From NCBI GenBank assembly GCA_016713105.1, contig JADJPS010000012.1, forward strand, positions 1-7,874: a stretch of 7,874 nt of DNA, given 5' to 3'. Shown here one piece after another: positions 1 to 6,220 of the stretch. Made by a program: the position numbers and the translations under genes. Numbering within the stretch: the first letter of the stretch is position 1; every line of letters starts with the position of its first letter. Below the pieces are notes generated by a model. That model had not been told where the DNA came from, ran no database searches, and saw nothing but the letters and a program-made list of their open reading frames with translations. Origin of the DNA: Devosia sp. GTDB taxonomy: Bacteria; Pseudomonadota; Alphaproteobacteria; Rhizobiales; Devosiaceae.

Positions 1-248
1 CGGATCTCGGTGCCTGTCTGGCCACGCTGGCCTTGTGCCACGTCAGCGACGCGATCCGTCGCCTGCAGTACGAGTACGACTTCGACCGCTTCGAGTACGT
101 CAGAAGGAAGGCGAAGCGCCTCACGGCCCACGACTGCATCGTTGCCGGCCAGTGTGCCCTCGAGGCTCTGGAGGTCGTCTGCCGCGCGGAGCTACGAATG
201 GAAACGCGGCGCTTGCAGCAGCGCTTCGCCGAACACCTCGATGCGTGA
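1..248 (+). CDS. 3' end of an unknown gene (partial at left edge)
   Basis: The reading frame is open from base 3 to a TGA at 246-248, giving about 81 C-terminal residues. A TTG at 33 could start a 71-residue protein, but the frame is equally protein-like upstream (DLGACLATLAL), so I read it as a gene entering from the left. The visible part is helical and charged, with RRLQYEYDFDRFEYVRRKAKRL followed by an Ala/Leu/Cys-rich helix and an Arg/Gln-rich end. There is no recognisable motif. Its stop overlaps the GTG start of the next gene (GTGA at 245-248), so the two are probably translated together. I do not recognise the family. Its function is unknown; a small phage accessory protein is the natural guess from context. 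Confidence 0.6.
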   Translation, partial: DLGACLATLALCHVSDAIRRLQYEYDFDRFEYVRRKAKRLTAHDCIVAGQCALEALEVVCRAELRMETRRLQQRFAEHLDA

Positions 249-526
249 AGCGGCAGACCAGCGCCGAGGCCCAAGAGTGCCCAGGACCGCAAATGGCGCC
301 AACTGCAGGAGGAAGAGGCCCGGAAGAAGTCGGAGCACGCACGACATTTATCGACGCTGCGCCTTGTCAGCCGCAATGCGGCTCGTGCGGCGGTTCTGGC
401 CGAGTGGGATCGCGATCCTCACTTGCAGAAGATGAGCGGACGCCAAAGCCGGACTCCGGCTGTCCCAGTGCTGGCAGGCCAGGACCTGGAGTTCTTCAAA
501 AAAAAGCGACCCTTCAGCGCCGCTGA
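245..526 (+). CDS. Small charged hypothetical protein, split by two apparent indels
   Basis: The proposed start is GTG at 245, overlapping the previous stop. It opens MKRQTSAEA in frame 2, but from about 273 the protein-like reading is in frame 3 (KSAQDRKWRQLQEEEARKK, then LRLVSRNAARAAVLAEWDRD and GQDLEFFKKK). Near 505 it returns to frame 2 to end ATLQRR and TGA at 524-526. Removing one C from the CCC at 270-272 and adding one A to the A8 run at 498-505 gives a single 93-residue product. Frame 2 is itself open across the whole interval, but there it is Gly/Pro/Cys/Arg-rich with many A-ending codons, unlike a real gene here; frame 3 has higher G/C at third positions. The product is lysine/arginine/glutamate-rich and mostly helical, with no known domain. 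Its function is unknown. Confidence 0.5.
   Translation: MKRQTSAEAQECPGPQMAPTAGGRGPEEVGARTTFIDAAPCQPQCGSCGGSGRVGSRSSLAEDERTPKPDSGCPSAGRPGPGVLQKKATLQRR
500..506 (+). other. A_AAA_AAG slippery heptamer in an A8 run
   Basis: In the frame that is protein-like upstream (codons TTC 495-497, AAA 498-500, AAA 501-503, AAG 504-506), bases 500-506 form the X_XXY_YYZ heptamer A_AAA_AAG, the same kind used for -1 frameshifting in bacterial dnaX. A -1 slip would continue GCG ACC CTT CAG CGC CGC TGA and stop at 526, directly before a large palindrome. Without a slip the frame runs on to 779, across the next gene's ribosome binding site. The palindrome starts 20 bases after the heptamer, further than usual for a frameshift stimulator, and similar homopolymer breaks elsewhere in the window make a missing A the simpler explanation. 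Confidence 0.35.
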
Positions 527-556
527 CCGTACGCTGTGCGGCCGCAGAGCGTACGG
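527..556. repeat. 30-bp near-perfect palindrome
   Basis: Bases 527-535 (CCGTACGCT) and 548-556 (AGCGTACGG) are exact reverse complements. The middle, 537-546 (TGCGGCCGCA), is itself a perfect palindrome. Only the pair 536/547 (G opposite G) breaks the symmetry, so 28 of 30 positions match. It begins on the base after the TGA at 524-526. As RNA it would fold into a 9-bp stem with a G-G mismatch and an inner 3-bp stem with a GGCC loop. As DNA it has the dyad symmetry of an operator for a dimeric regulator. It lies 78 bases upstream of the HTH gene at 635, so either role is plausible. Confidence 0.75.
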
Positions 557-587
557 AGTGCGCCGCACTCGTATTTCTTTTCTTTTT
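527..587 (+). terminator. Probable rho-independent terminator after the upstream unit
   Basis: Two adjacent hairpins, the 30-bp palindrome at 527-556 and a smaller one at 556-570 (GAGTGCG, one C, CGCACTC), are followed by a pyrimidine tract at 574-587 in which 12 of 14 bases are T. This is the normal layout of an intrinsic terminator and sits just after the presumed stop of the gene at 245-526. The T tract starts a few bases after the second hairpin and is interrupted by C, so strength is uncertain. Between 588 and the ATG at 635 I see only the AGGAG at 622-626, and no convincing -35/-10 pair. Confidence 0.5.
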
Positions 588-634
588 CGCGATCCCGATG
601 ATGACCCTGCCCCAACACCACAGGAGTCATCATC

Positions 635-1006
635 ATGGAAGCCCACCCACGAGCCCGGCGGTCGCCTCAGCTACCGCGCCATCCAGGGTACGCATCGGCA
701 CAGCCGCCGTCCGTCGAGTCGGCGGTGTCGGCCCCGAGAAGCGGAAATCCCCAGGCGGCACTCGAAGCTGCGCCGCTGACAGCCGCCGAGCCGCACTACC
801 TCAACGAGGGTGAACTCGCCCGTCGCTGGGGCCTCTCGCCGAAGACGCTTCAACGCTGGCGCAGCGAAGGCGTCGGACCGGTCTTCGTCAAGTTCTCGCG
901 CCGCGTCGCCTATCCGCTCCAAGGCCCCGGCGGCATTCTGGACCTCGAGCAGCGCAGCCGGTACCGGAGTACCAACGAGCGCGTGACGGAAGGAGACCGG
1001 CAATGA
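635..1006 (+). CDS. Excisionase/AlpA-like helix-turn-helix DNA-binding protein
   Basis: This 123-residue protein starts at ATG 635 behind AGGAG at 622-626 with an 8-base spacer. Residues 1-53 are Pro/Ala/Ser/Arg-rich and probably disordered. Residues 55-94 form a MerR/excisionase-type winged helix: YLNEGELARRWGLSPKTLQRW is the helix-turn-helix, followed by the wing GVGPVFVKFSRRVAYP. Residues 102-123 are charged and end QRSRYRSTNERVTEGDRQ. Small proteins of this family bind phage or island DNA as excisionases (directionality factors) or as transcriptional activators such as AlpA. Its position as first gene of the operon, downstream of a palindromic site, fits autoregulation or control of the block. 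The stretch QGPGG after the wing is longer than I would expect and could hide compensating indels. The stop overlaps the next start (ATGA at 1003-1006). Confidence 0.75.
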   Translation: MEAHPRARRSPQLPRHPGYASAQPPSVESAVSAPRSGNPQAALEAAPLTAAEPHYLNEGELARRWGLSPKTLQRWRSEGVGPVFVKFSRRVAYPLQGPGGILDLEQRSRYRSTNERVTEGDRQ

Positions 1007-1485
1007 CCGCCGCCATCCTCCACGAGATCCAGGCGACTCCCGTTGCCGAACTGGCGCAACAGCCGGGCGAGGCCCTGCATCGCCTCCAGCTCGATGCCGG
1101 CGATCTGCTGGCTGCAGTCAAGGCCGTCGTCGAGCACATCGACCGTGCGGTGGATCTCAAGTATGCCGACCGCGCCCGGCAGTTGCGGCTCGCCGCCGGC
1201 AAGGACACTGGCGTCGTGCACTTCGACGACGGCACCGTGCGGGTGACCGCCGACCTGCCCAAGAAGGTCGACTGGGATCAGAACCAGCTCGCCGACATCG
1301 CGCGGCGCATCGCCGCCAGCGGCGACGACCCGACCCAGTACCTCGAGATCAGCTACCGCGTCTCCGAAACCAAGTTCCACGCTTGGCCGGAGTCGCTCAA
1401 GAGCGCCTTCGTACCGGCACGCACCGTCAAAACCGGCAAGCCGGCATTCCGTCTCGCCCTGCTCAAGGAGAACGCATCATGCTGA
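1003..1485 (+). CDS. Conserved-looking phage protein of unknown function
   Basis: This is a 160-residue protein with ATG at 1003 and AAGGAG at 990-995, overlapping the previous gene by four bases. Residues about 15-65 are helical and Leu/Ala/Asp-rich. They are followed by a short beta-like part (TGVVHFDDGTVRVTADLPKKVDW) and a second part ending ISYRVSETKFHAWPESLKSAF and ARTVKTGKPAFRLALLKE. There are no transmembrane segments, signal peptide, cysteine clusters or nucleotide-binding motifs. The codon use and even composition look like a genuine gene. It resembles hypothetical proteins I associate with phage recombination operons upstream of P-loop ATPases, but I cannot name a family. Co-transcription with the ATPase at 1765 suggests an accessory role in replication or recombination; this is inference. 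Confidence 0.8.
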   Translation: MTAAILHEIQATPVAELAQQPGEALHRLQLDAGDLLAAVKAVVEHIDRAVDLKYADRARQLRLAAGKDTGVVHFDDGTVRVTADLPKKVDWDQNQLADIARRIAASGDDPTQYLEISYRVSETKFHAWPESLKSAFVPARTVKTGKPAFRLALLKENASC

Positions 1486-1763
1486 ATCAGCTTCACGAAT
1501 CGCTTCGCCAGAAGTCCATGCTGTTGGCTGACCTGCCGGACTCGGTTCGCGTACCGGGTCACGGCGGCCATCCCGCCATCGACGCGCTGCCCCTGGAGGA
1601 AGCCAGCGTCGAGGACCTGGACTTCGCTCTCCAGGACCTCGACCACAAGATCACGGCAGCCCGCCAACAGGCCTTGGCCCTCAAACGCCTGCGCGATCAG
1701 GCTCGAATTCGTGGCGCGGTCGACACCGATACGGTCGGCGCGATCTTCGGCGGGGAGGCTTGA
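1479..1763 (+). CDS. Small coiled-coil-like protein of unknown function
   Basis: A 94-residue protein begins at ATG 1479 (MLNQLHESLRQKSML), chosen because AAGGAG at 1465-1470 precedes it by 8 bases and because it overlaps the preceding gene by only seven bases. The frame is open further upstream to 1383, but that part is a shadow of the previous gene. The N-terminal third and residues 47-78 (SVEDLDFALQDLDHKITAARQQALALKRLRDQARI) are amphipathic and could form a coiled coil; the middle is Pro/Gly-rich. There is no known domain. The length, position and 1-base gap to the ATPase suggest a partner or regulator of that enzyme, without direct evidence. Confidence 0.75.
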   Translation: MLNQLHESLRQKSMLLADLPDSVRVPGHGGHPAIDALPLEEASVEDLDFALQDLDHKITAARQQALALKRLRDQARIRGAVDTDTVGAIFGGEA

Positions 1764-1764
1764 C

Positions 1765-2631
1765 ATGGCACTCCCCATCATCTCAGCCGATCAGCGCTTG
1801 GCCGAACGGCGCGGCGTCAAGGGCGTCCTCGTCGGCAAGAGCGGCATCGGCAAGACCTCGCAACTCTGGGCACTGGAACCGACAGCCACACTGTTCTTCG
1901 ATCTCGAGGCCGGCGACCTGGCGGTCGAGGGCTGGGCCGGCGACACCGTCCGCCCGCGCACCTGGCAGGAATGCCGCGACTTCGCGGTGTTCATCGGCGG
2001 ACCGAATCCGGCGCTGCGCGAGGACCAGCCATACAGCCAGGCGCACTTCGACGCGGTCTGCGTCCGCTTCGGATCGCCATCGGTGCTCGACCGGTACGAG
2101 ACCGTCTTCGTCGACTCGATCACCGTCGCCGGTCGCCTCTGCCTGCAATGGTGCAAGGGTCAGCCGCAGGCCTTCTCCGAGAAGACCGGCAAGCCCGACA
2201 GCCGCGGCGCCTACGGCCTGATGGGCCAGGAAATGATCGCCTGGCTCACCCACCTCCAGCACACCCGCGGCAAGAACGTCTGGTTCGTCGGCATCCTCGA
2301 TGAGCGACTCGACGATTTCAATCGCCGGGTCTTCTCGCTGCAGATCGACGGTTCCAAGACCGGCCTCGAACTGCCCGGCATCGTCGATGAGGTGATCACC
2401 CTCGCCGAACTCAAGGCCGACGACGGGACGAGCTACCGCGCCTTCGTCTGCCACACGCTGAACGCCTGGGGCTACCCGGCCAAGGACCGCTCCGGGCGAC
2501 TCGACCCGATCGAGGAGCCGCACCTCGGCCGCCTGATGGCCAAGATCGCCGGCCCTGCCCGGCCCGCACCCGAGCGGCTCGACTTCGCTCGCCCCGTCGC
2601 CATTCCCTCTCTTCCGACTCAGGAGTCCTGA
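1765..2631 (+). CDS. RecA-fold P-loop ATPase (AAA_24 / Sak4-like), probable phage recombination protein
   Basis: This 288-residue protein starts at ATG 1765 with GGAGG at 1754-1758. A Walker A motif, GKSGIGKT, lies at residues 24-31, close to the N-terminus as in RecA-core phage ATPases. FFDLEAGD at 44-51 follows, and a Walker B-like strand TVFVDSI ends in Asp117. Near residues 180-200 come GKNVWFVGILDE and then FSLQIDGSKTGLELPGIVDEVI, the layout typical of the AAA_24 family. Members next to ssDNA-binding proteins in phages include Sak4, a RecA-like annealing protein; others are annotated only as ATP-binding proteins. The Pro/Ala-rich last 25 residues look like a flexible tail. The gene lies 2 bases upstream of the candidate ssDNA-binding gene. 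The ATPase call is strong, the recombinase role is inferred. Confidence 0.82.
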   Translation: MALPIISADQRLAERRGVKGVLVGKSGIGKTSQLWALEPTATLFFDLEAGDLAVEGWAGDTVRPRTWQECRDFAVFIGGPNPALREDQPYSQAHFDAVCVRFGSPSVLDRYETVFVDSITVAGRLCLQWCKGQPQAFSEKTGKPDSRGAYGLMGQEMIAWLTHLQHTRGKNVWFVGILDERLDDFNRRVFSLQIDGSKTGLELPGIVDEVITLAELKADDGTSYRAFVCHTLNAWGYPAKDRSGRLDPIEEPHLGRLMAKIAGPARPAPERLDFARPVAIPSLPTQES

Positions 2632-2633
2632 CC

Positions 2634-3258
2634 ATGACGTATTTCGATTTCAACTCGGCGGCCGACCCATCCGCCTTCGACCTCATTCCGAAAGGGACCG
2701 TTGTCCGCGTCCGGATGACCGTCCGCCCGGGTGGCTTCAACGACCCCACGCAGGGTTGGACCGGCGGCTACGCGACGCGCAACGCACAGACCGGGTCGGT
2801 GTATCTCAACTGCGAGTTCGTCGTGCTCGAAGGCGAATTCGCTCGGCGCAAGATGTGGTCGCTGATCGGCCTCTTCAGTCCCAAAGGCCCGGAGTGGGCG
2901 AACATGGGACGCAGCTTCATCAAGGCGATTCTCAACTCGGCGCGCGGCATCCACCCGGACGACAGCAGTTCCGCGGCACAGAACGCCCGGCGGATCAGCG
3001 GATTTGCCGATCTCGACGGCCTCGAGTTCCTGGCGAAAGTCGATTGGGAGAAGGACCAGCACGGTCAGGACAAGAGCGTCGTCAAGTCGGCCGTGACGCC
3101 GGATCACAAGGACTACGTGGCGTTGATGGGCGCCAGCACCGGCCGGTGCCGCCGCCAGGGGCTTCGGCGATGCGGCACCGGTAGCGACCGGGGGACCCGT
3201 CAAGTCTACGGCGGCGGGTGCTTCCCGCATCCCGGCTCCTCCTCCCTGGGCGCAATAG
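2634..3258 (+). CDS. Putative single-stranded-DNA-binding-type phage protein with frameshifted Pro/Ala tail
   Basis: ATG 2634 follows AGGAG at 2621-2625. Residues 1-165 form a compact domain: YFDFNSAADPSAFDLIPKGT, a beta-rich section with KGTVVRVRMTVRPGGF, then WSLIGLFSPKGPEWANMGRSFIKAILNSARG and a second beta section ending VTPDHKDYVALM. The uncorrected frame continues to 3317 as an unlikely Arg/Cys/Gly-rich tail that overlaps the helicase gene. Dropping one G from GGG at 3128-3130 instead gives APAPAGAAARGFGDAAP and ends RIPAPPPWAQ with TAG at 3256-3258, 12 bases before the next ATG, for a 207-residue protein. A structured domain plus flexible tail ending in an aromatic tip, next to a Sak4-like ATPase, suggests an ssDNA-binding protein. 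I recognise similar uncharacterised phage proteins but no named domain, so the function is inference. Confidence 0.7.
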
Positions 3259-3270
3259 GGAGGCTTGGCC

Positions 3271-4940
3271 ATGATGCTCCGACCGCGCCAACGCCAATTC
3301 GTCACCCGTTCGATTGAGGCCCTGCGCACGCACGGGAACACGCTTGGAATCGCGCCGACGGGTGGGGGAAGACCGTTTGTCTTTCCGCCGTGGCCGGCGA
3401 CTTCCTCAGGGACACCGACGCCAAGGCCTGCGTGCTGGCCCACCGTGACGAACTCACCAGGCAGAACCAAAGCAAGTTCTCGCGGGTGAATCCGGGTGTC
3501 TCGACGTCGGTCTTCGACTCGCGCCAGAAATCCTGGACGGGCCAGGCGACCTTTGCCATGGTCCAGACACTGGTGCGCAATCTGGATCGGTTGCCGACCC
3601 TGGACTTGCTGGTGATCGACGAGGCGCATCACTGCGCGGCGCCGACGTACCGGCAGGTGATCGACACGACACTCGCCCGCAACCCGAGGGCGCTGATCTA
3701 CGGCGTCACGGCGACTCCGAACCGCGGCGATGGCAAAGGCCTGCGCGAGGTGTTCTCGAACGTCGCGGACCAGATTCGGATCGCGGAACTGATTCGCTCC
3801 GGCCACCTGGTGCCCCCGCGCACGTTCGTCATCGACGTCGGCACCCGCGAAGCCCTCGACGGCGTGAAGAAGCTCGCCGAGGACTACGACATGAACGCCG
3901 TGGCCTCGATCATGAACAACGCGCCGGTGAACGACGCCGTCGTGCGGCACTGGAAGGAGAAAGCGGCGGGTCGCAAGACGATCGCCTTTGCCGCCACCGT
4001 CGCCCACGCCGAGGCCGTTCGTAATGCCTTCATCGTCGGTGGCGTCGCTTCGGCCGTGGTACACGGCGAGATGTCGGATGGCGAGCGCAAGGCCACCCTC
4101 GACGCCTTCGAAAACGGGGATGTCACCGTCCTCGTCAATGTCGCGGTGTTGACCGAGGGTTACGACTACACGCCAACCGCCTGCATCGTCCTGTTGCGCC
4201 CGAGTTCCTACAAATCGACCCTGATCCAGATGGTCGGACGCGGGCTGCGCGTCGTCGATCCGACCGAATACCCCGGCCTGATCAAGACCGACTGCATCGT
4301 CCTCGACTTTGGCACCGCCTCGCTCAAACACGGCAGCCTCGAGCAGGAAGTCGATCTCGACGGTTTCGAGACCGACGACCAGGCGCCGACGAAGAACTGC
4401 CCCGAGTGCGATGCGGAGATTCCCCGAGCCTCGCGGGAGTGTCCCTTGTGCGGGCACGTCTTCCAACCGCAGGGGCATGGCGAGAAGAGTGCGCTCGAGG
4501 ACTTCGTGATGAGCGAGATCGATCTCCTCGCCCGCTCCAATTTCTCCTGGTGCGATCTGTTTGGCGATGACTGCGCGTTGCTCGCCACGGGCTTTACGGC
4601 TTGGGCTGGCGTCTTCTTCCTGGACGGTCGGTGGTACGCAGTCGGCGGACGGGGCGGCATTGCAGCAAGACTGCTCGGTGTCGGCGAGCGGACGGTGTGC
4701 CTGGCACAGGCGGACGACTGGCTCAATGAGCACGAAACGCAAGACGCGGCACACAAGAGCCGGCGGTGGCTGACGGAAGCACCGACCGAGGCCCAGTTGC
4801 GCCATCTGCCGCCGGCGCTCCGCGCGGACTACGGATTGACCCGCTATCAGGCTTCGGCGCTGATCACCTTCCAGTTCAACAAGCGCGCGATCCAGCAGCT
4901 CGTCTATGCGGAGAACGAGCGCTATCTGGAGGCCGCGTGA
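3271..4940 (+). CDS. DEAH-box superfamily 2 helicase with C-terminal zinc ribbon; Walker A broken by an indel
   Basis: ATG 3271 follows GGGAGG at 3258-3263. The N-terminus (MMLRPRQRQFVTRSIEAL) and APTGGG are in frame 1, and everything after about 3369 is in frame 0. Restoring one G in the G5 run at 3364-3368 rebuilds APTGGGKT (residues 28-35) and gives 556 residues. The helicase motifs are then in order: VLAHRDEL (Ia), VIDEAHHC with DEAH at 117-120 (II), VTATPNR near 147-151 (III), and QMVGRGLR at 320-327 (VI). Cys377, 380, 391 and 394 make a CxxC-x10-CxxC zinc ribbon, followed by about 160 residues of unassigned C-terminal domain. Phage SF2 helicases of this type unwind or remodel DNA at replication or recombination intermediates. 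As deposited, a product starting downstream (about 3390) would lack the ATP-binding loop and be inactive. Confidence 0.85.
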
Positions 4941-5365
4941 GATGCGCCGTCTGTTCTCGCCAAGCACGCGGCTTGGGCTATTTCAATCCCGCGCGAAGTC
5001 GCAGCGATCCGTGGCGAACGGCCGATCGTTGGGTGTTCTGCTCGATGCGCTGTCTCGACGCCTTCTCCCGATTGATGAGGCGGCTCATCGAACTGCAGGA
5101 GGACGCCATGGTTGACCCGACCGACATGGAAATCGCCGCCATGCATGCCGCCCTGGCACCGCTCGGAGACTTCGTCGTCGCCGCCGGTCTCGAGCGCCCG
5201 CTGGCCGCATACCGCAAGGAGGAAGTGCTGCGCTTGATCGAGGTCGTCGTCGACGCCTATCAGGCGCACATGATTGAAGAGCACGAACGCCTGGCGGCCA
5301 AGGAGCGCGCGTACTTCGAGGCGAGGCTGAGCCGTGCGCCCAGCTCGTCGGGAGGGTCGCGGTAA
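4937..5365 (+). CDS. Small zinc-finger phage protein
   Basis: I choose GTG at 4937, overlapping the helicase stop (GTGA), with GGAGG at 4928-4932; the frame is open upstream to 4766 but only as a helicase shadow. The 142-residue product begins MRCAVCSRQARGLGYF. Cys3/Cys6 (CxxC) and Cys35/Cys39 (FCSMRC) are spaced like a treble-clef or zinc-ribbon knuckle. The rest is helical: residues 56-64 DAMVDPTDM, then IAAMHAALAPLGDFV, and RLIEVVVDAYQAHMIEEHERL, with a charged C-terminus. It resembles an uncharacterised family of phage proteins (possibly DUF6511) that pairs an N-terminal zinc finger with a helical domain; that name is from memory. It sits translationally coupled between helicase and nuclease, so a DNA-binding adaptor for these enzymes is plausible but unproven. 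Confidence 0.75.
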   Translation: MRCAVCSRQARGLGYFNPARSRSDPWRTADRWVFCSMRCLDAFSRLMRRLIELQEDAMVDPTDMEIAAMHAALAPLGDFVVAAGLERPLAAYRKEEVLRLIEVVVDAYQAHMIEEHERLAAKERAYFEARLSRAPSSSGGSR

Positions 5366-6120
5366 TGCTCGACTTCAATCATCAACCCAGGCTCCACGAG
5401 CGCTTCACGCAGGTGATCGACCAGGCGCTCGACGCCGAGCGTGCCCAGCAGACGCCGCGCCAGTACCTCGGGGCCTCGCGCCTCGGCGTGAGTTGCGAGC
5501 GTGCGCTGCAGTTCGAGTACGCCGGCGCTCCGGTCGACCCTGGGAAGGGCTTCTCGGGGCGAACCCTGCGTATCTTCGAAGTCGGGCATGCCCTGGAAGA
5601 ACTGGCGATCCGCTGGCTGCGGCTGGCCGGGTTCGAACTCCACACCCGCAAGAAGGACGGTGGCCAGTTTGGCTTCTCGGTCGCCGGTGGGCGAATCCGG
5701 GGGCACGTCGACGGCATTTTCAGTGACGGTCCAGCGAATCTCGGCCTCTCGTTCCCCATGTTGTTCGAGTGCAAGACGATGAACGACCGGAACTGGAAGG
5801 TCTGCGTCAAGTCCGGCGTCGCGGTCAGCAAGCCCGTCTATGCCGCACAGATGGCGATCTACCAGGCGTACCTGGAGCCGTCGATTCCCGGCATTTCCGA
5901 CCACCCGGCGCTGTTCACCGCGATCAACAAGGATACGCAGGAACTGTGGTTCGAACTCGTCCCGTTCGACGGCGGACTGGCGCAGCGGATGTCCGATCGC
6001 GCGGTGCGCGTGATCCAGGCCACCGAAGCGGGAGAACTGCTGCCGCGGGGCTTCGTCGATCCGAACCACTTCGAGTGCAAAACTGCTCTTGGGCCACTCG
6101 CTGCGAGGAGGACGAGATGA
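5365..6120 (+). CDS. PD-(D/E)XK nuclease with probable 4Fe-4S cluster; C-terminus frameshifted
   Basis: ATG 5365 overlaps the previous TAA (TAATG), with GGGAGGG at 5350-5356. Nuclease core motifs are visible: GHALEE at 74-79, GHVDG with Asp116, FECK with Glu135 and Lys137, and QMAIYQAY at 162-169, the QxxxY motif seen in RecB/AddB/Cas4-type enzymes. Cys44 (RLGVSCERAL) matches the distant first ligand of the AddB/Cas4 Fe-S cluster. At the end the uncorrected frame reads FECKTALGPLAARRTR and stops at 6118-6120. Adding one A to the A4 run at 6079-6082 gives CKNCSWATRC, supplying Cys238, Cys241 and Cys247 (C-x2-C-x5-C) and so all four ligands. Where the corrected protein ends is unclear. The likely role is 5'-3' or end-processing exonuclease in phage recombination, working with the helicase and ATPase of this operon. 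Confidence 0.82.
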   Translation: MLDFNHQPRLHERFTQVIDQALDAERAQQTPRQYLGASRLGVSCERALQFEYAGAPVDPGKGFSGRTLRIFEVGHALEELAIRWLRLAGFELHTRKKDGGQFGFSVAGGRIRGHVDGIFSDGPANLGLSFPMLFECKTMNDRNWKVCVKSGVAVSKPVYAAQMAIYQAYLEPSIPGISDHPALFTAINKDTQELWFELVPFDGGLAQRMSDRAVRVIQATEAGELLPRGFVDPNHFECKTALGPLAARRTR

Positions 6121-6220
6121 ACCCACTTGATTGCTGGCCGCGCTCGGCCTCCATCCGGACTTCGTCGGTGGGATCGCGCCGACGACCCCTTTCTTTCCAT
6201 GGATTCGAAGGGAGAACCAC
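6117..6220 (+). CDS. Possible small ORF between nuclease and primase
   Basis: ATG 6117 has a strong AGGAGG at 6106-6111 and overlaps the deposited nuclease stop (ATGA). It reads MNPLD and then goes off frame. Adding one T at 6131-6132 continues LLAALGLHPDFVGGIAPTTP and FFPWIRREN, which then runs in frame into the primase ATG at 6221. The good ribosome site argues for a real start. The product could be a roughly 35-residue peptide that ends through another indel (a TGA at 6226-6228 in a third frame would give a neat overlap with the primase), an N-terminal extension of the primase, or part of the nuclease tail. I cannot decide from the sequence. No function is assigned. Confidence 0.25.

Noticed and set aside
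35..526. An uninterrupted frame 2 ORF that would avoid any frameshift in the small gene at 245-526
   Set aside because: Between about 275 and 500 this frame is Gly/Pro/Cys/Arg-rich with many A-ending codons, whereas frame 3 gives a balanced charged helical protein with G/C-rich third positions.
588..634. A sigma70-type promoter before the HTH gene
   Set aside because: I found no pair of hexamers with convincing similarity and spacing; only the AGGAG ribosome site is clear.
1783..2523. A 246-codon - strand frame opposite the ATPase
   Set aside because: The + strand has Walker A, a ribosome site and operon spacing, while the - strand product is a low-complexity mirror.
3129..3317. Deposited Arg/Cys/Gly-rich C-terminus of the 2634 protein
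   Set aside because: It would overlap the helicase start by 47 bases. The alternative frame gives an Ala/Pro tail and stops 12 bases before the helicase ATG.
2619..4967. A 782-codon open frame on the - strand across the helicase and ssDNA-binding genes
   Set aside because: It is the antisense mirror of well-supported + strand genes with clear motifs. High GC lengthens such shadow frames, its product has no motif, and it has no independent start context.
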